Source of the DNA: Nocardioides sp. YR527
GTDB taxonomy: Bacteria > Actinomycetota > Actinomycetes > Propionibacteriales > Nocardioidaceae
DNA length: 64,000 bases
Direction: 5' to 3'
Assembly: GCF_900101045.1 (NCBI RefSeq)
Contig: NZ_FNFN01000009.1
Coordinates: forward strand, 124,001-188,000
Made by a program: the position numbers and the translations under genes. Positions 1 through 7,796 of the stretch are shown one piece after another (the stretch's first letter is position 1; each line of letters begins with the position of its first letter). The notes below the pieces were generated by a model that worked only from the letters and a program-made list of their open reading frames with translations, had not been told where the DNA came from and did not search any database.

Positions 1-790
1 GGAGCGCGGAGAGGTCGTCGTCGGGGTCGCCGGTCACATCGGAGCGGAAGAGCTCGACGGTGACGTCGGGGTGCAGGCGCAGGTCCGCGGAGCCGGCCAG
101 GACGGAGCGGACCTCGGCGGGGACGACGTCCCCGGCGGCGTACGTCTTCAGTGCCTCGTCGGCGGTGGGGCGGCTCTCCCGGATGTCGAGCCAGCGGGAC
201 TTCTTCTCCAGTACGCCGTCGACGTGCATCCCGGGTGCCAGGACGCGCTCGATCGGGACACCTGCCTGGGCGAGCTGGGGCGGGACCGAGGCCATGTCGC
301 CACCGACGAGGTCGACCAGCGCGCGCTCGCTCATGATCGAGCGGACCGTGCCGGCGCGTCGCTCGCGGGTGGATGCGGTGCGGGCGCTGTCGAAGAGGCC
401 TGCCGCCGCGGCCATGTCGAGGGCGTCGTCGATGAGCTGTCCGGTGAGCTTGCGGCCCTCGGACTTGCTCCATGCGAACCGCAGCGGCGCCTGCTTCAGA
501 TCGACGTTCCACCCCAGACCGACCGGGTAGACCCGACCGGCGCCGCCGTAGACCTGCGTGCCCGGCGTCATCTTGTTGGAGAAGGCCCAGGTGTGCCCGC
601 CCGTCGTGACCAGGTAGAGGTCGGCGAGGTCGCCGATCTCGGCGGCGATCCGCTCGACGTCGGCGTAGGGATCGGTGTGCCCCGACGCGACCGTCACCAC
701 CACGGTCGGCTTCGTGCGGGAGTCGCCGTTGAGCAATGCCGCCAGGGCCTCGGCCTCGGACGTGTTCGTCACGCGCTTGATCGCAGACAT
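1..790 (-). CDS. Unidentified cytoplasmic protein, C-terminus outside window
   Basis: The reading frame starts at an ATG (complement of 788-790) preceded by AAAGGAGGGGC and stays open to the window edge, giving at least 263 residues. It begins MSAIKRVTNTSEAEALAALL. No signal peptide or membrane segment is visible. Around residues 29-90 there is an alternating strand pattern with VVVTVASGHTDPYADV and a Gly-rich stretch VYGGAGRVYPVG; later comes LAPGMHVDGVLEKKSRWLDI, which could be a small beta-barrel (OB or S1-like) segment, but this is only an impression. I do not recognise the family. The next gene lies on the opposite strand, so nothing about function follows from neighbours. Confidence 0.75.
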   Translation of the reverse strand, partial: MSAIKRVTNTSEAEALAALLNGDSRTKPTVVVTVASGHTDPYADVERIAAEIGDLADLYLVTTGGHTWAFSNKMTPGTQVYGGAGRVYPVGLGWNVDLKQAPLRFAWSKSEGRKLTGQLIDDALDMAAAAGLFDSARTASTRERRAGTVRSIMSERALVDLVGGDMASVPPQLAQAGVPIERVLAPGMHVDGVLEKKSRWLDIRESRPTADEALKTYAAGDVVPAEVRSVLAGSADLRLHPDVTVELFRSDVTGDPDDDLSAL

Positions 791-1118
791 GCCCCTCCTT
801 TCACAAAAACTTACAGCGAACGGAAAGCGGACCTACGTCAACGACCCGGCCTTTGACGGAGCATTCGGCCGATGCCGATACCGGGGGTGGCTGTCAATGA
901 CGCGCCGGTGTCATATTTGCCTCGCCAGTTTTATCTAGAGGTGTGACGCATTTGCGACATTGGCAGGTATCTGCCGCGTTCCAGCGGCCCGAATGACTGC
1001 GGCTGTAACAAATCCGGAGAACGCTTTCCCTCGGCAATATTCGATCCGTCCGCATTACCCGGGAAACGCGCACGATCTGTCACGGGCTTTGCCGACGGTT
1101 TCCGCAAGGAGACCCACC
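791..1118. promoter_or_regulatory. Divergent intergenic region upstream of the subtilisin-like protease
   Basis: This 328-base stretch separates the leftward unidentified gene from the rightward protease gene. It is less GC-rich than the flanking genes (for example TCATATTTGCC near 910 and TTTTATCTAG near 930) and must hold both promoters, but I could not fix a -35/-10 pair. The frame of the protease is open back to an ATG at 960, yet the residues encoded there do not look like protein of this genome and a signal peptide only follows a later TTG. Confidence 0.5.
1106..1111 (+). promoter_or_regulatory. Ribosome binding site that fixes a TTG start
   Basis: AAGGAG lies seven bases upstream of the TTG at 1119. 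The protein read from this TTG begins with a clean signal peptide, whereas starting at the upstream ATG (960) would bury that signal sequence 53 residues inside the protein. Confidence 0.7.
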
Positions 1119-4100
1119 TTGAGATATTCACGCCTCGGCCGATCGGCCGTAGCAGCCACAGGCATACTCGCCGCAGCGGCTGCGATGCTTGCCACCCCCG
1201 CATTCGCCGGCACCCCTACAGCCGACGACAAGGCCCCCTCGGCCAAGCTCTCGTCCGTTCTCGAGTCGAAGTTCGAGAAGTCGGACTCGACCGACTTCTG
1301 GCTCCGGTTCTCCGACAAGGCCAACCTCGGGCCCGCTTCGTCCATCAAGGACTGGACCGAGCGCGGTCAGTACGTCGTCGACGCACTGGAGAAGACGGCG
1401 AAGGCATCTCAGGCCGGCGCCGTCGCCGAGCTCGACTCCGCCAAGGTCTCCTACAAGACGTACGCCATCTCGAACGCCATCCTGGTGAAGGACGGCTCCG
1501 AGGACCTGGCGCTGAAGCTGGCCGCCGACCCGGAGATCAAGACCGTCCACGAGCGGGCCAAGCTCTCGCTCGTGGAGCCGGTCAAGGAGGAGACGGCCAC
1601 CAAGGCGCCGCAGGGCATCGAGTGGGGCCTCGACTTCATCAACGCTCCTGAGGCCTGGGAGCAGGGTGCCACCGGTGCCGGGATCACCGTCTCCAGCGTC
1701 GACTCCGGGACGGACTACACCCACCCGGCCCTGGTGAACCAGTACCGCGGCAACAACGGCGACGGCACCTTCACCCACGACTACAACTGGTTCGACGCCT
1801 ACGGCGACTGCACCAGCGGTCCCTGCGACCTCGACGGCCACGGCACCCACACCATGGGCACCATGGTCGGCGACGACGGCGCCGGCAACCAGATCGGTGT
1901 CGCACCCGACGCCGAGTGGATCGAGACCAACGGCTGCTGCGGCACCGACGCCGGTCTCCTCGAGTCGGGCTGGTGGCTCCTCGAGCCGACCGACCACAAC
2001 GGGGAGAACCCGGACGTCTCCAAGCGCCCGCAGGTCATCAACAACTCGTGGGGCTGGAACGGCGTCGGCTACATCGACTCGTTCTTCGACGATGTGAACG
2101 CCGCTTGGAACGCAGCCGGCCAGTTCTCCTCGTGGGCCTCGGGCAACCCGGGTTCCATGTGCCAGGGGACGTCCTCACCGGGCGCGAACACGCTCACCTA
2201 CTCGGTGGGTGCGGTCGACTCCTCCGGCACCGTCGCCTCGTTCTCGGGCCGCGGTCCGGGTCAGGACGGTCTGGTCAAGCCCAACATCGCGGCGCCGGGC
2301 GTGAACGTGCGCTCGTCCATCCCCGGTGGTGGGTACGCCAACTACAACGGCACCTCGATGGCGGCCCCGCACCTCGCGGGCGCGGTCGCGGCGCTCTGGA
2401 GCTACAACCCCACCCTGATCGGTAACGTCGAGGAGACCCGTCGCCTGCTCAACGAGGCGGCGACCGACGTCGACGACACCACCTGCGGTGGCACCGCCGA
2501 GAACAACAACGTGTACGGCGAGGGCTACCTCGACCTGGCGCGCCTGATCGCCCTGGCTCCGGCCGAGGGCGGCACGGTCTCCGGCACCGTCACCAGCGGC
2601 GGCGACCCGATCGAGGGGGCGACCGTCGAGCTCGACGGCTCGGCTCTCGACCGCACTCTCACCACCGACGCCGAGGGTCACTTCTCGGCCGACGTGTTCG
2701 TGGGTGACTACGACGTGACCACCTCTGCCTTCGGCTTCATCACCGAGACCGGGACCGCGTCGGTCACCGAGGACGCCACCACGACCGTCGACTTCGACCT
2801 CGCCGAGGCCCCGAAGCACACGGTCAGCGGTACCGTCACCAACGCCAGCACCAACGCTCCGATCGCGGGGGCCGAGGTTCTGCTGTCGCCGGGCAACCTG
2901 TCCGCGACCTCGGGCGCCGACGGGACCTACTCGATCGCGGGCGTCCCGGAGGGGACGTACACGATCTTCACCGAGGGGTCTGGCTGCGCCGAGGCGACGA
3001 GCTCCGAGATCGAGGTCACGGGCGCCAAGACCCACAACGTGAAGGTCGTCTTCTCCTACGACGACTTCGGGTACTTCTGCTCGGAGGGTTCCAGCGGCGT
3101 ACGCTCCGGCACCACCGCGCTCGGGCTCGAGGGTGACGACGCCGCCGCCTCGGTGGACCTGCCGTTCAGCTTCTCGCTCTACGGCGGCAGCTACACCAAG
3201 GCGTACGTCGCCTCCAACGGTCACGTGAACTTCCTCGCCTCCAGCACGGCCTTCAGCAACGGCGCGATCCCGTCCACGGGCGTGCCGAACGCTGCGATCT
3301 ACCCGTTCTGGGACGACCTCGACGCCCGCGGCGCCGCGGACGTCTACACCGGGGCGACCACTGTCGACGGCGTGGACGCGTTCGTCATCGAGTGGCGTGA
3401 CGTCTTCCCGCTGAACAGCTCCACGGACCTGCTCGACTTCTCGGTCACCCTCTTCGAGGACGGCCGCGTCGAGCTCGGCTACGGGGACCTGCCCAGCACC
3501 GATCGCGCCCGGGGCAACTCGGCCACGATCGGCATCGAGAACGCCACCGGCACCGTCGCCACGCAGTTCTCCCTCAACACCGCGTCGCTGAGCGACAACA
3601 AGTCGATCACCTTCGACCTGGCCCCGATGGGCACGGTCTCCGGTGTCGTCAAGGACTACAACACCAAGGAAGGCATCGACGGCGCCGAGGTCACCCTGAC
3701 CCCGACCGCCGGTGGGTCCGTCAAGACGATCGAGACCGGCGCCGACGGCTCCTACAGCGTCGACATGGTCACCGGAAAGTACGGCGTGAGCTTCACCGCG
3801 CCCGACTACGAGGCGATCAGCCGCAACCTCACCGTCGCCGAGGACACCACGCTCACCTCCAACGCCCAGCTCAAGGCGGGCCGGCTCGCCGTCACCCAGA
3901 CGGCGCTGAACGCCAACCTCGCGATGGGTGGCTCGGTCTCCCGCAACCTGAAGATCACCAACACCGGGTCCGCGCCCGCCGAGGTCGATCTGGGTGCCAG
4001 CGGCGAGGAGGTCGTCATCCAGGGTGACAAGACCGCCTCGGCCGGCGTCACCAAGAGCGTCACCAAGAAGGCCACTTCGGTCGAGACCAAGCCCGGCGCC

Positions 4101-5165
4101 GGCTCCAAGGCCTCGGGTCTGACCTCGTCGAAGGCGGGGAGCAAGCTCGGCTCGTCGGGCCAGCCCTCGGTCACGGCGCTCGCGCCCACGCCCGCGGGTG
4201 AGACGACCCTGTCCCACTCGAGCTCGCACGAGGTCGTGCAGGCCAGCTCGGTCGCGTGCCCCTCGGGGACCACGACGATCCTGCGGACCTACTCGCCGGG
4301 TGACTTCGGGATCTCCGGAGGCTTCACGCCCACCAGCGTGAGCTTCGCGGTCCAGGAGACGGCCAACGGGAGCACGCCGGTGACGGCGACGCTCTACACG
4401 CTCCCGGCCGGTGCTGCGTTCACCTTCGCCAACCTGACCTCCATCGGGTCGGGCACCACGACGGTGACCAGCGACTTCGGGGCGACCTACACGGTGCCGA
4501 TCGCGGCGTCGACGGAGATCGCGCCGGACGACATCCTGGTCGTCGCTGTCGCGGGTGGCGCGGTCTACTTCGGCGGCAACCCCGCCGCCGAGACCTCGCC
4601 GACCTACCTGGCCTCCGACGCCTGCGGTACGCCGGAGCCGACGGATGCCGCGGAGCTCGGGTTCCCCGACTCCAACATCATCCTCGACGTGACCGGTGAG
4701 TCCGGCGGCGCCGGTGGTGGCATCGCGTGGCTGGACGTCCAGCCGCCGTCGTTCACCCTGGCGCCGGGCAAGTCGGTCACCGCGATCGCCACGTTCGCCG
4801 CAACGGTCGACCAGCCGGGCACCTACACGGCGAACGTGACCATCGGGAACAACACCCCCTACACCGTGGCGCCGGTCCCGGCGACCATGATCGTGAAGGC
4901 GCCCGCAGGCTGGGGCAAGATCACGGGCACGGTGACGGGCTCGGGCTCGCCGGTCGAGGGTGCCGTGGTGGCTCTCGACGGGGTGTCGTACGACGTGACG
5001 CTGCGGACGGATGCTGACGGCACCTACGGGTACTGGATGCAGAAGTCCAACGCGCCGCTCCAGGTGGTCGTCGCGGCCGACGGGTTCGTCCCGGCGACCA
5101 AGAAGGCGCAGATCGTGGCTGGTCAGACGACTGTCTACGACTTCGACCTGAAGCCGCTCGACTAG
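1119..5165 (+). CDS. Secreted subtilisin-like (S8) serine protease with carboxypeptidase-regulatory-like repeats
   Basis: A 1348-residue exported protease. Residues 1-30 form a signal peptide (RYSRLGRSAVAATG, hydrophobic core, ATPAFA cleavage region). An inhibitor-like propeptide follows to about residue 160. The S8 catalytic domain has Asp195 (SVDSGTDYTHP), His241 (DGHGTHTMG) and Ser413 (NGTSMAAPH), and INNSWGW supplies the oxyanion Asn. After about residue 485 come four copies of a carboxypeptidase-regulatory-like beta sandwich (GTVSGTVTSGGDP, HTVSGTVTNASTN, GTVSGVVKDYNTK, GKITGTVTGSGSP), with a region between copies two and three (FSLYGGSYTKAYVASNGHVN) resembling extracellular beta domains. 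No sortase motif or C-terminal membrane segment is seen, so it is probably released. Start chosen at TTG because of AAGGAG and the signal peptide. Confidence 0.93.
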   Translation: MRYSRLGRSAVAATGILAAAAAMLATPAFAGTPTADDKAPSAKLSSVLESKFEKSDSTDFWLRFSDKANLGPASSIKDWTERGQYVVDALEKTAKASQAGAVAELDSAKVSYKTYAISNAILVKDGSEDLALKLAADPEIKTVHERAKLSLVEPVKEETATKAPQGIEWGLDFINAPEAWEQGATGAGITVSSVDSGTDYTHPALVNQYRGNNGDGTFTHDYNWFDAYGDCTSGPCDLDGHGTHTMGTMVGDDGAGNQIGVAPDAEWIETNGCCGTDAGLLESGWWLLEPTDHNGENPDVSKRPQVINNSWGWNGVGYIDSFFDDVNAAWNAAGQFSSWASGNPGSMCQGTSSPGANTLTYSVGAVDSSGTVASFSGRGPGQDGLVKPNIAAPGVNVRSSIPGGGYANYNGTSMAAPHLAGAVAALWSYNPTLIGNVEETRRLLNEAATDVDDTTCGGTAENNNVYGEGYLDLARLIALAPAEGGTVSGTVTSGGDPIEGATVELDGSALDRTLTTDAEGHFSADVFVGDYDVTTSAFGFITETGTASVTEDATTTVDFDLAEAPKHTVSGTVTNASTNAPIAGAEVLLSPGNLSATSGADGTYSIAGVPEGTYTIFTEGSGCAEATSSEIEVTGAKTHNVKVVFSYDDFGYFCSEGSSGVRSGTTALGLEGDDAAASVDLPFSFSLYGGSYTKAYVASNGHVNFLASSTAFSNGAIPSTGVPNAAIYPFWDDLDARGAADVYTGATTVDGVDAFVIEWRDVFPLNSSTDLLDFSVTLFEDGRVELGYGDLPSTDRARGNSATIGIENATGTVATQFSLNTASLSDNKSITFDLAPMGTVSGVVKDYNTKEGIDGAEVTLTPTAGGSVKTIETGADGSYSVDMVTGKYGVSFTAPDYEAISRNLTVAEDTTLTSNAQLKAGRLAVTQTALNANLAMGGSVSRNLKITNTGSAPAEVDLGASGEEVVIQGDKTASAGVTKSVTKKATSVETKPGAGSKASGLTSSKAGSKLGSSGQPSVTALAPTPAGETTLSHSSSHEVVQASSVACPSGTTTILRTYSPGDFGISGGFTPTSVSFAVQETANGSTPVTATLYTLPAGAAFTFANLTSIGSGTTTVTSDFGATYTVPIAASTEIAPDDILVVAVAGGAVYFGGNPAAETSPTYLASDACGTPEPTDAAELGFPDSNIILDVTGESGGAGGGIAWLDVQPPSFTLAPGKSVTAIATFAATVDQPGTYTANVTIGNNTPYTVAPVPATMIVKAPAGWGKITGTVTGSGSPVEGAVVALDGVSYDVTLRTDADGTYGYWMQKSNAPLQVVVAADGFVPATKKAQIVAGQTTVYDFDLKPLD

Positions 5166-5175
5166 CTCGACAGCG

Positions 5176-5207
5176 AGGCCCCGGGCACCGGCCGGTGTCC
5201 GGGGCCT
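5176..5207 (+). terminator. Hairpin terminator after the protease gene
   Basis: AGGCCCCGGGCACCG and GCCGGTGTCCGGGGCCT pair in a GC-rich stem starting 10 bases after the stop codon, followed by TTCGCTTGTTCGTT. There is no long T run, as is common in actinobacteria. Confidence 0.75.
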
Positions 5208-5304
5208 TCGCTTGTTCGTTCGGAACCGCTCTGGCGCGGCTCGAATGTCGGTGCTGCGGTGTACGATCGCGGCGCCTGCGAGAACAACCCCCTAACCAGC
5301 CCCT

Positions 5305-6462
5305 ATGCCTCATTCCTCCATGCCGGCCGTCGCCGAGATCCTGCGCCTGCGGGCTCCGTTGAGCCTGCAGGTTCTGCGCGCCGCTTTGAAGGGCAAACGG
5401 GTGCTGCTGACCGAGGAGGAGCTGCTCGCCGTGCTGAAGTCGGGCGGCTTCGTCGAAGGGCCGCCGGGGCAGTGGAGCCTGGCTCCTGCCTCGACCGCGG
5501 CGCCCGCGCCGGCTCGGTTCAACCAGGCCTCGCTGGCTTCGCGTGCGGGGGTCGAGGGTGACGTACTCCTGAAGGTGCTGGAGGCGCTGGTCACCGACCA
5601 CCCCGAGGTCAACTGGGGTGCGCTGCGGGACCGGCTCGAGTCGGGCGCAGACGTGGCTGTCTCCGACCGCACGCTCGGGCTGCTCGAAGAGGGCGTACGC
5701 CGCTTCGAGGTCGCCCGGCTCAAGGCGGAGAAGCAGCAGGCCGAGGAGCGTGCCCGGGAGGCGGAGCGGCGCCGGGAGCTGCAGCAGCTGGCCGAGAGCG
5801 AGGTCGCGATGCTGCGTGCCGAGCTCGACGACGAGCGGCGGCGCGCCCACGACGCGGCCCTCGAGCGGGACCGGCTGCGGCAGGAGGCCGAGAAGCTGGT
5901 CGCGCTGAAGGAGCAGGAGACCGCCTCCTGGGTCGCCACCGCCGCGGGCGGCTGGATGCTCGACCTCGGCGCGCCGGAGACCTTCGGCGAGGAGAAGCTC
6001 CGCCAGGCGCTCGGTCAGCTCGAGTCGGCGCTGGTCGTGCTCAACGTCAGCATCGGGTCGCGGGAGCTCGAGGCGGTCGTGGTGCACCCAGGTGGGGTCG
6101 CGGTCATCGAGCAGCACGACATCCCCTCGACCGCAGGCATGGTCGAGGTGCCGGCCACGGGCGCGGCATCCGTCGACGGCCGCCCCCTGGAGGTCGCCGA
6201 TCCGCGGGCCGATGTGCTCGCCGCCGTACGCCTCCTGCAGAAGACCGCTTCCCTCGACCTCGCCTACCTGCCCGTGCTCGCCTTCCAGGGGCCTGCCGAG
6301 GCCGAGGGAGAGGACGTGCTGGTCTGCCTCACCGCCGAGGTCGACCTCGCGGTCGACGACATGCTCCACTCCCAGTCCTCGCGGGTCTCGGCCGACACCG
6401 CGGTCGCGCTGCTGGCCAAGCTCGGCGTCCCGGAGTTGCCGGAACCTCCTTCCGGTTTCTGA
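5305..6462 (+). CDS. Coiled-coil protein with a NERD-like C-terminal domain
   Basis: 385 residues, cytoplasmic. The first 100 residues look helical (LRLRAPLSLQVLRAALKGKR, a possible winged-helix unit), residues about 130-205 form a charged coiled coil rich in Glu, Arg and Gln (EKQQAEERAREAERRRELQQ), and residues about 225-385 carry a core ELEAVVVHPGGVAVIEQHD followed by VLAFQGPA that resembles the nuclease-related (NERD) fold. The usual acidic/Gln/Lys catalytic pattern of NERD is not obvious, so it may bind nucleic acid without cutting it. The start could also be the ATG at 5320. Function unknown; the NERD relationship is my inference from pattern. Confidence 0.75.
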   Translation: MPHSSMPAVAEILRLRAPLSLQVLRAALKGKRVLLTEEELLAVLKSGGFVEGPPGQWSLAPASTAAPAPARFNQASLASRAGVEGDVLLKVLEALVTDHPEVNWGALRDRLESGADVAVSDRTLGLLEEGVRRFEVARLKAEKQQAEERAREAERRRELQQLAESEVAMLRAELDDERRRAHDAALERDRLRQEAEKLVALKEQETASWVATAAGGWMLDLGAPETFGEEKLRQALGQLESALVVLNVSIGSRELEAVVVHPGGVAVIEQHDIPSTAGMVEVPATGAASVDGRPLEVADPRADVLAAVRLLQKTASLDLAYLPVLAFQGPAEAEGEDVLVCLTAEVDLAVDDMLHSQSSRVSADTAVALLAKLGVPELPEPPSGF

Positions 6463-6468
6463 CCCCGG

Positions 6469-6560
6469 CCGAGGCGTCAGTTGCGTCGGCCGAGTTGGCA
6501 CATGTGTGCGCACTCGACCGACGTACGTGACGCCTCGAGCGACGGGGGTGACGCCTCGGC
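6469..6560. repeat. Palindromic repeat family R2, copy 1
   Basis: This about 92-bp element fills the gap between two convergent genes. It contains CCGAGGCGTCAG, GCGTCGGCCGAGTTGGC, a short loop, GCACTCGACCGACGTACG, then TGACGCCTCGAG and a second TGACGCCTCGGC. The arms pair (GTCGGCCGAGT with ACTCGACCGAC). Related copies lie at 10640-10731 and 62745-62857. It probably also works as a bidirectional terminator. Confidence 0.8.
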
Positions 6561-6563
6561 AGG

Positions 6564-7139
6564 TCAGATCAGGCCGGCGGCGCGGGCTGCGTCCGCGTAG
6601 GCGGCGGCCAGGGTGGGGACGGTCTCGTGGGCGTTGAGGCCGGACGGGTTCGGTACGACCCAGAGCTCGGCGCCGGCCAGCGGCTCGGGCTGGCGGCCTT
6701 GCTTGGCCTTGGGACGGTTGAACGCGGTCCGGTAGGCGGTGATCCCGGCGATCGCGACGACGGCCGGTTTTCTCCGTGCAACCAGGGAGAACAGCTCGGC
6801 ACCACCCTCTTTCAGCTCGGCGTTGTCGAGCTCGGACGCCTTCGCCGTGGCGCGCCGGACGATGTTGGTGAAGCCGATGCCCCGGGCCCGGAAGTAGTCG
6901 CGGTCCTCCGCCGTCATCCCGGCGGAGGCGTCGATCGGTCGGGTCGTGATCCCGGCGCGGAAGATCGCCGGATAGAACCGGTTGAGCGGGTGCGCGAAGT
7001 GGGTCTGGGTCGCCGCGGTCCACAGGCCGGGGTTGATACCGACGAAGAGGAGGCGCAGGGGCTGGTCGTCTGCGGGAAGGAGATCGGGGACCGAGGCGCC
7101 GTAGTAGGTCTGGAGCTCGGCCTGGGTGTAGCGGGCCAC
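6564..7139 (-). CDS. mug: Mismatch-specific uracil/thymine-DNA glycosylase (Mug/TDG family)
   Basis: 191 residues. It removes uracil, ethenocytosine or mispaired thymine from DNA to start base-excision repair. The family motif GINPG is at residues 34-38 (LLFVGINPGLWTAATQTHF) and the second motif VVPNPSGLNAH lies near residue 155; the Asn of GINPG is the usual catalytic position. I choose the GTG at 7139 because GGAAGG stands seven bases upstream and because a longer frame back to 7247 would overlap the divergent lipoprotein gene. Length matches the family. Confidence 0.9.
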   Translation of the reverse strand: MARYTQAELQTYYGASVPDLLPADDQPLRLLFVGINPGLWTAATQTHFAHPLNRFYPAIFRAGITTRPIDASAGMTAEDRDYFRARGIGFTNIVRRATAKASELDNAELKEGGAELFSLVARRKPAVVAIAGITAYRTAFNRPKAKQGRQPEPLAGAELWVVPNPSGLNAHETVPTLAAAYADAARAAGLI

Positions 7140-7216
7140 GGCGCGATCCTTCCATCTGGGTAACGAGCGGGCCGGTGGGGGTGCAACAGCGGGGTGCCGT
7201 GGGGAGTATGTGGAAT

Positions 7217-7786
7217 ATGTACCCCACGCGTCTTCTCCCACTCGCACTCGCTGCGACGGCGCTCCTGGTCACCGCTTGCGGCACCTCTGATGAGGCGAGC
7301 GACCCGGGCACGAGCCCGTCGCCCTCGGCCTCTTCGTCGTCTTCCCCGGCGCCGGCCTCGCCGTCCCCATCCGGGACCCCGAAGCCCAAGCCCCAGCCCG
7401 AGCCGTCCCGCCCGCCGAGCTCGGAGAAGCCCGTACGCGGCCTGGTCTCCGCCGGGGGCGCGGCCGAGGGCGACCTGGAGAAGACCGCGACGCCCCTCCC
7501 GGACGAGGCCGCGATCAGGACGTACGCAGCCACCCTCGGCACCTCGCTCCAGACCTCCTTCACCACGAAGGCGTCCACCCTGCTCGCGCACGTCCCGGCG
7601 GGCCAGCGCCTCTATGCCCAGACGGTCTACGACGGCTGCGAGGCCCCGGACCCGGCGACCATCACCGCCACCACGTCCGGCGCCGACGTGGTCCTCCAGG
7701 TCACCCCGCCGAAGAGCACCAAGATCCAGTGCCTGGTGGCCGAGCGATCGGTCGCGTTGCTCTCGACCGACATCGCAGTCGGCTAA
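7217..7786 (+). CDS. Small secreted lipoprotein of unknown function
   Basis: About 189 residues starting MYPTRLLPLALAATALLVTA. The lipobox LVTAC places the lipidated Cys near residue 21, followed by a long Ser/Pro/Lys-rich linker (PSPSASSSSSPAPASPSPSG) and a compact C-terminal domain with two Cys (YDGCEAPDP and KIQCLVAE) that could form a disulfide. GGGGAG lies 10 bases before this ATG; the in-frame ATG at 7208 is an alternative. The protein is anchored on the outer face of the membrane; I do not recognise the C-terminal domain. Confidence 0.8.
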   Translation: MYPTRLLPLALAATALLVTACGTSDEASDPGTSPSPSASSSSSPAPASPSPSGTPKPKPQPEPSRPPSSEKPVRGLVSAGGAAEGDLEKTATPLPDEAAIRTYAATLGTSLQTSFTTKASTLLAHVPAGQRLYAQTVYDGCEAPDPATITATTSGADVVLQVTPPKSTKIQCLVAERSVALLSTDIAVG

Positions 7787-7796
7787 CGTTCCCCGC

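Noticed and set aside
960..1118. N-terminal extension of the protease from the ATG at 960
   Set aside because: The added residues lack protein-like character and would place the signal peptide internally; AAGGAG precedes the TTG at 1119.
2175..4229. Long minus-strand open frame of 684 codons inside the protease gene
   Set aside because: It is the antisense shadow of a GC-rich gene; the plus strand encodes a clear protease with catalytic residues, and the antisense product is Arg/Gly/Val-rich without motifs.
4921..7578. Minus-strand open frame of 885 codons
   Set aside because: It crosses the end of the protease gene, the coiled-coil gene and the start of mug; the composition is typical of a GC-rich shadow frame.
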